From positions 1,184 to 48,062 of the forward strand of contig JAOAFY010000005.1 of NCBI GenBank assembly GCA_026416035.1: DNA of 46,879 bases. The letters are read 5' to 3'. The number at the start of each line of letters is the position of its first letter. The stretch's first letter is position 1. Positions 18,935-27,915 of this stretch are shown here, piece after piece. Position numbers and translations under genes: made by a program. The notes beneath the pieces are model-generated. The model saw only the letters and a program-made list of their open reading frames with translations, searched no databases and was not told the DNA's origin. The DNA comes from Coriobacteriia bacterium (GTDB taxonomy: Bacteria; Actinomycetota; Coriobacteriia; Anaerosomatales; Anaerosomataceae).

Positions 18935-21100
18935 ATGGGAAAAGTCACTGAGCAGTTCGAGCTGTACGGCAAGACGTACTCGCTGGAGACCGGCGAGTTG
19001 GCCAAGCAAGCAGGGGGAGCGGTCGTCGTCCGGCAAGGCGACAGCGTCGTGCTCGTCACCGCAGTCGCGAGCACGGAGTCGAAGGACCTCGACTTCTTCC
19101 CGCTGACTGTCGATTTCGAGGAGCGCATGTATGCCGCCGGCAAGCTCCCTGGCGGGTTCATCAAGCGCGAGGCCAGGCCGAGCGAGAAGGCCATCCTCAC
19201 GGCGCGCATGATCGACCGACCGATCCGCGCCGCGTTCGCAGACGGGTTCCGCAACGAGGTGCAGATCATCGGCACGGTGCTGTCGGCCGACCAGGAACAC
19301 CAGGTCGACGTCATCTCGATCATGGGTGCTTCGGCGGCGCTGATGATCGCAGGCATCCCCTTCGAAGGGCCTCTGGCGGGCGTCCGCATCTCGCGCACCG
19401 AAGACGGCGAGTGGCTCGTCAACCCGACCTTCGAGGAGACCGAAGCGTCCGACCTGGACCTCGTGGTGGCGGGCTCGAAAGACGCCATCTTCATGGTCGA
19501 AGCCGGCGCGAAGATGGTCTCCGAGGAAGACATGCTCGCTGCACTCGAGTTCGCTCAGCGCGCGATCGCCGAGTTCTGCGCGGTGCAGGAGCGGTTCTTG
19601 TCTAAGATCGACGTCACTCCGATGCAAGTCGTGCTCGACGAGCCTCCAGCGGAACTCTGGGAGCGCATCCGCAGCCTCGGTGCCGACAAGATGCGCGCGG
19701 CGCTGCACAACCCCGACAAGCACGCCCGCATGGACGCCGTCGCGGCGGTCAAGGACGAGATCAAGGCGTCGTTCAGCGACGAGGAGCTGCTCGCGCACGG
19801 CAAGCACATCAAGGCGCTGCTGAAGCGTCTTGAGAAGGAGACGATGCGCGCGATGGTGCTCGACGAGGGCGAACGCGCTGACGGCCGCGGGCTTGCGGAC
19901 ATCCGACCGATCTCGTGCGTCGCAGGCTACCTTCCCCGCAGCCACGGATCCGGGCTCTTCACCCGCGGCCAGACCCAGGTGCTCTCCGTGCTGACGCTTG
20001 GCATGCTCTCCGAGTGGCAGCGCATCGACACCATCGATGTGATGGAGGGCAAGCGCTACCTGCACCACTACAACTTCCCGCCGTTCTGCACCGGCGAGAT
20101 CGGCTTCATGCGCGGTCCTAAGCGCCGGGACATCGGTCACGGTGCCCTGGCAGAGCGCGCACTGCTTCCGGTCATTCCGCCCGAGGAGGAGTTCCCCTAC
20201 ACGATCCGCATCGTCTCCGAGGTGCTCGAGAGCAACGGCTCGTCGTCCATGGCCTCGGTGTGCGGCTCCACGCTCGCGCTGATGGACGCGGGCGTCCCGA
20301 TCAAGGCGCCGGTCTCGGGCGTCGCGATGGGGCTGATCAAGGAGGGAGACCGCGTCGCGGTGCTCACCGACATCCAGGGTCTTGAGGACTTCCTCGGCGA
20401 CATGGACTTCAAAGTCGCCGGCACTGCCGATGGCATCACCGCGCTGCAGATGGACAACAAGGCCAAGGGTCTGTCCGTGGACATCCTCCGTCAGGCGCTC
20501 ATGCAGGCCAAGGAGGCGCGCGCCTTCATCCTCAGCAAGATGCTCGAAGCGATTCCCGAGCCGCGTCAGGACCTCTCGCCGTACGCGCCGCGCATCATCA
20601 CCATCAAGATCCCGACCGACAAGATCCGCGACGTCATCGGTCCAGGAGGCAAGATGATCCGCAGCATCATCGAGGCGACGGGGGCCGAGATCGACGTCAA
20701 CGACGACGGCACCGTCTACGTCGCGTCACGCGATGCCGGCGGCCTGGAAGCGGTCGAGCGCATCAAGCAGCTCACCAGAGAGGTGCAGGTAGGCGAGGTG
20801 TTCACCGGCCGCGTGGTCGCGATCCAGCCGTTCGGCGCCTTCGTCGAGCTTCTGCCCGGCCGCGACGGGCTGCTCCACATCTCACGGATGGCGAAGGGTC
20901 GCCTCGCTAAGGTCGAGGACGTCTTGAACATCGGCGATGAGGTCGAGGTCGTGGTGCTCGAGATCGACGAGCGCGGCAAGGTGAGCCTGGACGCCGTGAA
21001 CAAGTTCGACGTCCCGGAAGGGTCCGCACAGCCCCCGCAGCCCTCTGATCGGCACGACGAAGGACGCGGCCACGACCGCAGGCCGCGCAGGCGCAGGTAG
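18935..21100 (+). CDS. pnp: Polyribonucleotide nucleotidyltransferase (PNPase)
   Basis: Phosphorolytic 3'-5' exoribonuclease, trimer, central to mRNA decay. The ATG at 18935 follows a purine-rich AAGAGG ribosome binding site and gives 721 residues. Two RNase PH domains are present, the second with FTRGQTQVL, YNFPPFCTGEIG and the catalytic stretch GDMDFKVAGTADGITALQMD; the KH domain (IGPGGKMIRSI) is near residue 569 and S1 is about 618-690. The C-terminus ends in an Arg-rich run (RRPRRRR) that could help bind RNA. An M16 peptidase follows after 11 bp. Confidence 0.97.
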   Translation: MGKVTEQFELYGKTYSLETGELAKQAGGAVVVRQGDSVVLVTAVASTESKDLDFFPLTVDFEERMYAAGKLPGGFIKREARPSEKAILTARMIDRPIRAAFADGFRNEVQIIGTVLSADQEHQVDVISIMGASAALMIAGIPFEGPLAGVRISRTEDGEWLVNPTFEETEASDLDLVVAGSKDAIFMVEAGAKMVSEEDMLAALEFAQRAIAEFCAVQERFLSKIDVTPMQVVLDEPPAELWERIRSLGADKMRAALHNPDKHARMDAVAAVKDEIKASFSDEELLAHGKHIKALLKRLEKETMRAMVLDEGERADGRGLADIRPISCVAGYLPRSHGSGLFTRGQTQVLSVLTLGMLSEWQRIDTIDVMEGKRYLHHYNFPPFCTGEIGFMRGPKRRDIGHGALAERALLPVIPPEEEFPYTIRIVSEVLESNGSSSMASVCGSTLALMDAGVPIKAPVSGVAMGLIKEGDRVAVLTDIQGLEDFLGDMDFKVAGTADGITALQMDNKAKGLSVDILRQALMQAKEARAFILSKMLEAIPEPRQDLSPYAPRIITIKIPTDKIRDVIGPGGKMIRSIIEATGAEIDVNDDGTVYVASRDAGGLEAVERIKQLTREVQVGEVFTGRVVAIQPFGAFVELLPGRDGLLHISRMAKGRLAKVEDVLNIGDEVEVVVLEIDERGKVSLDAVNKFDVPEGSAQPPQPSDRHDEGRGHDRRPRRRR

Positions 21101-21111
21101 CCGGCAACACG

Positions 21112-22371
21112 ATGGGTGCCGCGTTCTACACACGCACCACTACGAGCAACGGCGTCGAGGTCCTCACCGAGACCATCGACACCGTGCGCTCCGTCGCGGT
21201 CGGCATCTGGCTGCGCGTCGGCAGCCGCGACGAAGCCGCAGACGAGGCGGGGATGTCGCACTTCATGGAGCACATGGCGTTCAAGGGGACGCCGACGCGC
21301 TCCGCGCAGGACATCTCGGCGACCTTCGAGCAGCTCGGAGCAGAGTTCAACGCCTTCACGAGCAAGGAGTACACCTGCTTCTTCGCCCGTGTCATCGACG
21401 AGCGTTTCGAGGACGCGTTCGAGCTGCTTGCAGACATGGTCTCTCGCGCATCCCTTCAAGAAGACGCCGTACGCTCAGAGCGGGAGGTCGTGCTCGAGGA
21501 GATCGCACGGCACGACGACACCCCCGATGATGCCGTGCACGATGTGTTCGCAGCAGCGCTCCTCGCCGGCCATCCGCTCGGCGAACCCGTCTTGGGCCGT
21601 AAGGAAACGGTAGGGGCGTTCAGCCGCGAGGCGGTTGCCTCGTTCAAGGAGCGCCACTACACCGCTGCGAACGCCGTCGTAGCGGCTGCGGGCAACGTGT
21701 CCCACGAGCGGGTCGCAGAAGCCGTCGAACGCTGGCTCGCACTGCCTCGCGCAGACGCGGCCGGACGCACGCTCAAGGGCCCAGCGGTCGCCCCACGCCT
21801 GTCCGTCGTCACGCGCGACACGGAGCAAGCGCACATCTGCTGGGGCGTGCCGGGCATCCCTGCACGTTCGGAGGAGCGGTTCGCGCTCGCCGTGCTCGAC
21901 GGCCTCTTCGGAGGAGGCATGGCCTCGCGCCTGTTCCAGGAGGTTCGCGAGAAGCGCGGGCTCGCGTACGCCGTCTACTCGTACCATTCGCTGTTCCTCG
22001 ACACCGGCGAGTTCGTCGTGTACGCGGGCACCCGGCCGGACAACGCGCGCGAGGTCGTCAAGATCGTCAACGAGGAGGCCGCTCGGCTGGTCGCGGAAGG
22101 CGCAAGCGATGCCGAGGTGCACCGCGTGAAGGAGCACCTCAAGGGCCAGATGGTCCTCTCGCTCGAGAACACCCGCTCGCGCATGAGCCGCCTCGGCAAG
22201 AGCGCCGTCACGGACACGGAGATCCTGTCGATAGACGAGCTCATCGCGCGCGTCGATGCCGTCACCCCTGAGCACGTGGACTCTCTTGCCCGGTCGCTCT
22301 TGGAGCGTCCGAAGACCGTGGCCATGATCGCTCCGCTCGAGGGGGACGCCGTGGCGGACCTCGTCCAGTGA
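21112..22371 (+). CDS. M16 family zinc peptidase
   Basis: Single-domain-pair metallopeptidase of the insulinase/processing peptidase family. The inverted zinc motif is H50-F-M-E53-H54, followed about 76 residues later by the third ligand region EEIARHDDTPDDAVHDVF. The substrate-binding R/Y motif (FQEVREKRGLAYAVYSY) is in the second half. It has 419 residues, and placement directly after pnp and before dapB matches a conserved Gram-positive gene order. The ribosome binding site is weak, suggesting coupling to pnp. Substrate is unknown. Confidence 0.92.
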   Translation: MGAAFYTRTTTSNGVEVLTETIDTVRSVAVGIWLRVGSRDEAADEAGMSHFMEHMAFKGTPTRSAQDISATFEQLGAEFNAFTSKEYTCFFARVIDERFEDAFELLADMVSRASLQEDAVRSEREVVLEEIARHDDTPDDAVHDVFAAALLAGHPLGEPVLGRKETVGAFSREAVASFKERHYTAANAVVAAAGNVSHERVAEAVERWLALPRADAAGRTLKGPAVAPRLSVVTRDTEQAHICWGVPGIPARSEERFALAVLDGLFGGGMASRLFQEVREKRGLAYAVYSYHSLFLDTGEFVVYAGTRPDNAREVVKIVNEEAARLVAEGASDAEVHRVKEHLKGQMVLSLENTRSRMSRLGKSAVTDTEILSIDELIARVDAVTPEHVDSLARSLLERPKTVAMIAPLEGDAVADLVQ

Positions 22372-22386
22372 CGGGAGGCTGAGCCG

Positions 22387-23157
22387 ATGATCCGCGTCAT
22401 CGTCACCGGTGCGTGCGGGAAGATGGGCAGAGAGGTCATCCGCGCCGTGACTGCGGAGACCGACATGACGGTAGCCGCAGCCGTCGACCCGCTGCACGCT
22501 GGAGAGGTCGTCGAAGGCGTGCGCGTGACCGCCGACCTGCGCGACGCCATCGCAGCTGCTGCGCCCGACGTCCTGGTCGACTTCACGCAGCCCGACGCCG
22601 TCGTCGCCAACGTCCGCACGGCTGCGGCGCTCGGCGTCGACTGCGTCGTCGGCACAACCGGGGCCCCGATGGCCGCCTTCAAAGACATCGTCCGCGAGGC
22701 GCCAGAAGGGGTGTGCGTGTTCGTCGCGCCGAACTTCGCGATCGGCGCCGTGCTCATGATGCGGTTCGCTCGCGAGGCCGCACGCTACCTTCCGCACGTG
22801 GAGATCGTCGAGCTCCATCACGACCGGAAGGCCGACGCGCCTTCTGGTACGGCCTTGCGCACGGCCGAGGCGATCGCCGCGACCCGCGCCGCAGTACCTG
22901 CTGCACCGGGTCGCGAGACGGAGGTCGCCGAAGGCGCCCGCGGAGCCATGGTCGCCGGAGTCGCCGTCCACTCGGTCAGGCTTCCGGGGCTGGTCGCACA
23001 CCAAGAGGTCATATTCGGCGGGCAGGGCCAGACGTTGACCATCAGACACGACTCGATCGATCGGACGAGCTTCATGCCCGGCGTCGTGCTGGCGATCCGG
23101 GCCGTCCGGGAACGCACCGGCCTCATCGTCGGCCTCGAGGAGATCATGGCCCAGTGA
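22387..23157 (+). CDS. dapB: 4-hydroxy-tetrahydrodipicolinate reductase
   Basis: Reduces HTPA to tetrahydrodipicolinate with NAD(P)H in lysine and diaminopimelate synthesis. The nucleotide loop is GACGKMG (residues 8-14); the substrate site shows VELHHDRKADAPSGTAL, with the catalytic His-His and Lys. The length of 256 residues is usual. The 3' end overlaps lysC as GTGA. With lysC, dapA, dapF and dapL, all in this window, it makes a full short pathway to meso-DAP. Confidence 0.96.
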   Translation: MIRVIVTGACGKMGREVIRAVTAETDMTVAAAVDPLHAGEVVEGVRVTADLRDAIAAAAPDVLVDFTQPDAVVANVRTAAALGVDCVVGTTGAPMAAFKDIVREAPEGVCVFVAPNFAIGAVLMMRFAREAARYLPHVEIVELHHDRKADAPSGTALRTAEAIAATRAAVPAAPGRETEVAEGARGAMVAGVAVHSVRLPGLVAHQEVIFGGQGQTLTIRHDSIDRTSFMPGVVLAIRAVRERTGLIVGLEEIMAQ

Positions 23158-24380
23158 CCATCGAGCGACCGATCGTGGTCATGAAGTTCGGCGGCACCTC
23201 TGTCGCGACGAACGAGGGTCGCTCGGCTCTCGCCCGGCGCGTCACCGAGTCGCTGGAGGCAGGACGGCACCCCGTCGTGGTGGTGTCCGCGATGGGCCGC
23301 GCTGGCGCGCCGTACGCGACCGACACGCTGCTCGGGCTCGTAGCCGGCCTTCCGGCTGCTCCTGCTGAACGAGACCTGCTCGCATCGGTGGGGGAGACCA
23401 TATCTGCCGTCGTCGTGGCAAGCGAGCTCCGCGCTCAAGGCATCGAGGCTCGCGCGTTCACGGGTGCTGACGCCGGGATCGGCACCGACAGCATCCACGG
23501 CAACGCGACTGTCACCGAGATCCGCCCTGCACGGCTGCTGGCAGCGATCCTCGAGGGCGTCGTGCCCGTCGTCGCAGGATTCCAGGGTGTTGGCCCCGAC
23601 GGAGCGATCACGACCCTCGGAAGGGGCGGCAGCGACACCACTGCGTGCGCCCTCGGCATCGCTTTGTCGGCAGAGTCCGTCGAGATCTACACCGACGTCG
23701 ACGGCGTGATGACCGCCGACCCGCGCACCTGCAGCAGCGCCGCCGTGCTTACGGTCATCCGGTCGGACGAATTGCACCAGATGGCGCAGCACGGAGCGCG
23801 GGTGGTCCACACGCCTGCGGCAGAGATGGCGGCCTCGAGCGGGCTCCCCGTACGCGTCCGCAACACCTACTCGGACCATCCGGGCACCTTGGTCGCCGAC
23901 GTCGCGGCCTATCAGCCGCGCTCGGTGGCTACCGCGGTCTCGCACCTTCGCGGGGTCGTCCGGTTCCGGGTCGACCTCAAAGCGCCGATCGGTTCGCCCG
24001 AGCACACCAGGGCTCAGTCCGAGGTCTTCGACGCGATGGCCGCGCGGTCCGTCTCCCTCGACATGTTCACGCCTTCCGACGGACATCTCGTGTTCACCGT
24101 CTCGGCGGAAGACGCCGAGATCGCTGCAGACACGCTCGACCAGCTCGGTCGCCGCTTCGAGGTCAACAAGCCGCTCGCGAAAGTCACGCTCATCGGCGCG
24201 GGGATGCACGGAGTCCCCGGCGTGATGGCCCGCGTCGCACGCTGCCTCGTGGATTCAGGTGTGCCGATCCTGCAGATCGCTGACAGCCACACCACCATCT
24301 CCGTGCTCGTACCGGACGAGCACGCACACGCTGCGGTGCGGGCCCTGCACGACGGATTCGGGCTGCACGCCGCCGAGTGA
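23154..24380 (+). CDS. lysC: Aspartate kinase
   Basis: First step of the aspartate family pathway, aspartate to aspartyl phosphate. The GTG at 23154 overlaps the dapB stop and places the ATP-binding VVMKFGGTSV motif at residues 8-17, so the 408-residue length is right for a monofunctional kinase. GRGGSDTTACALG and YTDVDGVMTADPR mark the kinase core; the C-terminal 150 residues form ACT domains (VTLIGAGMHGVPGVMARVA), which normally sense lysine or threonine. The dapB-lysC-dapA order suggests coordinated control. Confidence 0.95.
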   Translation: MTIERPIVVMKFGGTSVATNEGRSALARRVTESLEAGRHPVVVVSAMGRAGAPYATDTLLGLVAGLPAAPAERDLLASVGETISAVVVASELRAQGIEARAFTGADAGIGTDSIHGNATVTEIRPARLLAAILEGVVPVVAGFQGVGPDGAITTLGRGGSDTTACALGIALSAESVEIYTDVDGVMTADPRTCSSAAVLTVIRSDELHQMAQHGARVVHTPAAEMAASSGLPVRVRNTYSDHPGTLVADVAAYQPRSVATAVSHLRGVVRFRVDLKAPIGSPEHTRAQSEVFDAMAARSVSLDMFTPSDGHLVFTVSAEDAEIAADTLDQLGRRFEVNKPLAKVTLIGAGMHGVPGVMARVARCLVDSGVPILQIADSHTTISVLVPDEHAHAAVRALHDGFGLHAAE

Positions 24381-24403
24381 CCTGCGAACCCCGCTGGGCT
24401 GTG

Positions 24404-24412
24404 TGGCACAAT
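24404..24412 (+). promoter_or_regulatory. Weak promoter candidate before dapA
   Basis: TGG-CACAAT resembles an extended -10 with a poor hexamer, 24 bp after the lysC stop. No -35 is seen. Confidence 0.25.
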
Positions 24413-24420
24413 ACGGTGGT

Positions 24421-24454
24421 CGGACCTGCTTGTCGGGTCCGGCCGCGTCCGGCC
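24421..24454 (+). promoter_or_regulatory. Two small hairpins in the dapA leader
   Basis: CGGACC (24421-24426) pairs with GGTCCG (24436-24441), and GGCCG (24441-24445) with CGGCC (24450-24454). They share one base, so they could be alternative or stacked. The leader is only about 60 nt, far too short for a lysine riboswitch. A weak TTGAAGG follows; an attenuator or terminator role is possible. Confidence 0.35.
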
Positions 24455-24478
24455 TTGAAGGTGGATGAGGAGCACGCC

Positions 24479-25372
24479 ATGAGCACGCCGCGATTCGGCC
24501 GACTGATAACGGCCATGGTCACGCCGTTCACGCCCGAACTCGAGCTCGACCTTCCTCGAGCCCAGGAGCTCGCGATCAAGCTGCTCGACGAGGGGTCGGA
24601 CGCGCTCGTGCTGTGCGGGACGACCGGCGAATCGCCTACGGTCTTCTACGACCAGAAGATGGACCTGTTCCGCGCGGTCATCGAAGCGGTGGACGGCAGG
24701 GCGCCGCTGATCGCGAACGTCGGCGACAACTGCACCGCGGATTCGGTCGCCTTCGCACGCGACGTCGCGAAGCTCGGCGTCGACGGGGTCATGGCTGTGG
24801 TGCCGTACTACAACAAGCCGCCGCAGGAGGGGCTCTACCGGCACTTCCGCGCCATCGCCGAAGCGGTCGACCTTCCCGTGGTGCTCTACAACATCCCCGG
24901 CCGGTGCGTCATCAACATGGAGCCGACGACGATCCTGCGGCTCGCTGACGACGTCGAGAACATCGTCGCCCTCAAGCAGGCGAATCCCGATCTGGCACAA
25001 GCCGCGACGATCATCGCACAGGCACCTGAGGGATTCGAGGTGTTCGCAGGCGATGACGAGCTGACGCTGCCCATGATGGCGCTCGGCGGGACCGGCGTGA
25101 TCTCGACGATCGGCAACATCGCAAGCGGCCGCTTCCGCGAGATGGTGTACGCCCAGGCAGGAGGCGACCACACGAAGGCGCTCCGGATCCACCTGGAGCT
25201 CCTTCCGCTGATGAAGGCGCTGTTCATGACGAGCAACCCGATCATGGTCAAGAAAGCGCTCGCTCTTGCCGGATTCCCCGTGGGAGGCGTTCGGCTCCCG
25301 CTCGTCGAGGCGACGGAAGAGCAGACAGACGAGCTGGCCCGCGTCATGCGCCACCTCGGCTTGATCGGCTGA
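24479..25372 (+). CDS. dapA: 4-hydroxy-tetrahydrodipicolinate synthase
   Basis: Condenses aspartate semialdehyde with pyruvate, the branch point to lysine and diaminopimelate. The ATG at 24479 follows GAGGAG and starts MSTPRFGRLITAMVTPF, the family N-terminus; the open frame further upstream has no ribosome binding site. The Schiff-base lysine is K166 in VALKQANPDL, the triad Tyr is in VVPYYNKPP, and LCGTTGESPT binds pyruvate. Length 297 residues. Confidence 0.95.
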   Translation: MSTPRFGRLITAMVTPFTPELELDLPRAQELAIKLLDEGSDALVLCGTTGESPTVFYDQKMDLFRAVIEAVDGRAPLIANVGDNCTADSVAFARDVAKLGVDGVMAVVPYYNKPPQEGLYRHFRAIAEAVDLPVVLYNIPGRCVINMEPTTILRLADDVENIVALKQANPDLAQAATIIAQAPEGFEVFAGDDELTLPMMALGGTGVISTIGNIASGRFREMVYAQAGGDHTKALRIHLELLPLMKALFMTSNPIMVKKALALAGFPVGGVRLPLVEATEEQTDELARVMRHLGLIG

Positions 25373-25421
25373 CGGGCTCCCGGCTTGGATCCCTGTGTAG
25401 AAGGAGAACGATCCTCACCGT

Positions 25422-27095
25422 ATGACACGACGTAAAGAGCGCCTGCGCGTCGTCCCCCTTGGGGGGCTCGACGAGATAGGCAAGAACATGACCGTGCTCG
25501 AGCTCGGCAACGACATGGTCGTCATCGATGCCGGGCTGATGTTCCCCGATGATGACACTCCGGGCGTCGACCTCATCCTTCCCGACTACTCCTACGTCCT
25601 GAAGCGCAAGGAGAAGCTCCGTGGGATCGTCATCACGCACGGGCACGAGGATCACACGGGTGCGCTGCCGTACCTGCTCAAGGACCTCGGACAGCCCGTC
25701 CCTGTGCTCGGCACCCGGCTGACCCTCGGACTCGTGAAGGGAAAGCTCGAGGAGCACCGCATCACCAAGCCGAAACTGCGGGAGATCAGGCCAGGGAGCC
25801 ATGTGAGCCTCGGCGCGTTCGGCCTCGACTTCCTAGCCGTCAACCACTCGATACCGGATGGCGTGGCCGTGCTCGTCCGCACTCCCGTCGCGACCGTACT
25901 TCACACGGGAGACTTCAAGCTCGACCAGACCCCGATCGACGGCAGGCTCACGGACTACGTCGGCTTCACGAAGGCGGGTCGTGCTGGCGTGACGTTGCTG
26001 CTGTCCGACTCCACGAACGCTGACGCGGCAGGGCACACGCCGAGCGAGGCCGTGGTCGGCGAAACGCTCCGGTCCATCTTCGCGCAGGCGTCCGGCCGCA
26101 TCATCGTGGCATCGTTCGCCTCGCACATCCATCGGCTTCAGCAGGTGTGCGACGCCGCGCTGGCATCTGGCCGCAAGGTCGTCGTCACCGGACGATCCAT
26201 GGTGAATAACACCCGCATCGCACGCGAGCTGGGCTACCTGGACATCCCCGCGAGCGAGATCGTCGACGCCTATGAGATGAAGGACCTCCCGCCAGAGCGG
26301 GTGGTCGTCCTGTGCACGGGCAGCCAGGGCGAGCCGTTGTCTGCGCTGGCGCGCATCGCCAACCGCGACCACAAGACCGTCTCCATCGAGCCCGGAGACA
26401 CCGTGATCATCTCGGCATCGCCTGTGCCCGGCAACGAGAAGGCGGTCTCTCGCGTGATCAACCGGCTCCACAAGGCAGGCGCGACCGTCGTGCACAAGGG
26501 TTCAGCTCAGGTGCACGTTTCGGGTCACGGCGCATCCGAGGAGCTCAAGTTGATGTTGAACATGACCAGGCCACGCTACTTCGTGCCGGTGCACGGCGAG
26601 ACCCGTCACCTCCATGCGCACGCGAGGCTTGCCGCATCCGTCGGGATCCCCGATGACGCGATCTTCGTCCTCGAGAACGGCCAGTGCCTCGAGATAGACG
26701 AGCACGGGGCGCGCCTCGCGGAGCACGTCGAGAGCGGCGTCAAGTACGTCGACGGCCTTTCGGTCGGAGACGTCGGCCAGGTCGTCTTGCGAGACCGCCA
26801 GGTCCTTTCGAGCGACGGTATCGTGATGGTCGTGGTCGTCATCGACGCGCAGACCGGACGGGTAGCGGCGGAGCCCGAGATCGTGACGCGTGGTGTCGTC
26901 CTGACGGTCACTGACGACACGGACGTCGTCGAGGACATGCGCTTACGCGTCCACAAGGTGCTCGCGCGGACGGCAGACGAAGGCGTCACGGACCACGGCG
27001 TCATCAAGAAGGCACTGCGCGACTCGCTCTCATCGTTCGTCTGGGAGCGCAGCCGGATGCGTCCGATGATCATCCCAGTCGTCTTGGAGGTGTGA
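25422..27095 (+). CDS. rnj: Ribonuclease J
   Basis: Metallo-beta-lactamase endonuclease and 5'-3' exonuclease for mRNA decay and rRNA maturation. The zinc motif HGHEDH is at residues 73-78; the beta-CASP domain shows the later conserved SGHGASEELK segment. The 557-residue length is typical and C-terminal domain sequence is complete. The nearest purine-rich site, AAGGAG, is 15 bases from the ATG, longer than usual, and no better in-frame start is seen. The GTG of uppP overlaps the stop (GTGA). This order, dapA-rnj, is common in actinobacteria. Confidence 0.95.
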   Translation: MTRRKERLRVVPLGGLDEIGKNMTVLELGNDMVVIDAGLMFPDDDTPGVDLILPDYSYVLKRKEKLRGIVITHGHEDHTGALPYLLKDLGQPVPVLGTRLTLGLVKGKLEEHRITKPKLREIRPGSHVSLGAFGLDFLAVNHSIPDGVAVLVRTPVATVLHTGDFKLDQTPIDGRLTDYVGFTKAGRAGVTLLLSDSTNADAAGHTPSEAVVGETLRSIFAQASGRIIVASFASHIHRLQQVCDAALASGRKVVVTGRSMVNNTRIARELGYLDIPASEIVDAYEMKDLPPERVVVLCTGSQGEPLSALARIANRDHKTVSIEPGDTVIISASPVPGNEKAVSRVINRLHKAGATVVHKGSAQVHVSGHGASEELKLMLNMTRPRYFVPVHGETRHLHAHARLAASVGIPDDAIFVLENGQCLEIDEHGARLAEHVESGVKYVDGLSVGDVGQVVLRDRQVLSSDGIVMVVVVIDAQTGRVAAEPEIVTRGVVLTVTDDTDVVEDMRLRVHKVLARTADEGVTDHGVIKKALRDSLSSFVWERSRMRPMIIPVVLEV

Positions 27096-27913
27096 CGGTG
27101 GACGCGCTTCACGCAGCAGCGCTCGGCATCGTGCAAGGAGCGACCGAGTTCCTGCCGATCTCGTCCGACGGCCATCTCGCTGTGGCATATCACCTGCTCG
27201 GCATGAAGCCGGACCTCACCTTCGAGGTGTTCCTCCACGTCGCCACGCTGGCAGCCATGATCGGGTACTTCCGTGCCGACTTGGCCGCGCTGGTGCGAGC
27301 GACCGTCTCCCGACGCCCCGAGGACGCGGCCGTCCGCAGGCTGGCCGTGCGCATCGCAGGCGTCACGGTGTTGAGCGCCCTCACCGCTCTGGCGATCTCG
27401 CCTGCGGTCGAACCGGCGAACGAGTCCCTCGCATGGATCGGCGCCGGTTTCCTCGTGACCTCGGTGCTGCTCGCCGCCGCCGAGATCTCGGCTCGGGCGC
27501 AGCGTCGCGGCACGACCGCCGAGACGCTGCCGCCAGCCGCCGTCGCGCTCGTCGCCGTCCTGCAGGGGCTGGCTGCCCTGCCGGGCGTATCGCGGTCCGG
27601 CTCCACGATCGCCGCAGGCATGTTCGCCGGGCTCGACCGTGAACGCGCCGCGCGGTTCTCCTTCCTGTGCGGGATCCCCATCATCGCGCTCGCGGCGGCC
27701 AAGGACTTCGTCGACCTTATCGGCGGATCGTCGACCCTGCCCGGAGTCGCGCCTTCTCTCGCCGGGTTCTTGGCAGCGGCCGTCGCCGGATACCTCGCCA
27801 TCGCAGGACTGCTCGGCCTCGTCAAGAGGCACGGCCTGTGGGTGTTCGCTGCGTATACGAGCGCGCTCGGAGCAGGTATGCTCGTGTTCGCGGCGATCGC
27901 TTCCAAGGGGTGA
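27092..27913 (+). CDS. uppP: Undecaprenyl-diphosphatase (BacA type)
   Basis: Membrane phosphatase that recycles the C55 carrier to its monophosphate form; its loss gives bacitracin sensitivity. The two signature motifs are present: EFLPISSDGHL near the N-terminus, where the usual SSSGH reads SSDGH, and LPGVSRSGSTIAAG in the middle. The 273 residues contain about seven hydrophobic segments. The GTG at 27092 overlaps the rnj stop; a second GTG at 27098 is possible. It pairs functionally with uppS at 3003. Confidence 0.94.
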   Translation: MTVDALHAAALGIVQGATEFLPISSDGHLAVAYHLLGMKPDLTFEVFLHVATLAAMIGYFRADLAALVRATVSRRPEDAAVRRLAVRIAGVTVLSALTALAISPAVEPANESLAWIGAGFLVTSVLLAAAEISARAQRRGTTAETLPPAAVALVAVLQGLAALPGVSRSGSTIAAGMFAGLDRERAARFSFLCGIPIIALAAAKDFVDLIGGSSTLPGVAPSLAGFLAAAVAGYLAIAGLLGLVKRHGLWVFAAYTSALGAGMLVFAAIASKG

Positions 27914-27915
27914 CG

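Noticed and set aside
24381-24478. Lysine riboswitch before dapA
   Set aside because: The gap is under 100 bp and lacks the conserved core; the known element needs about 170 nt.
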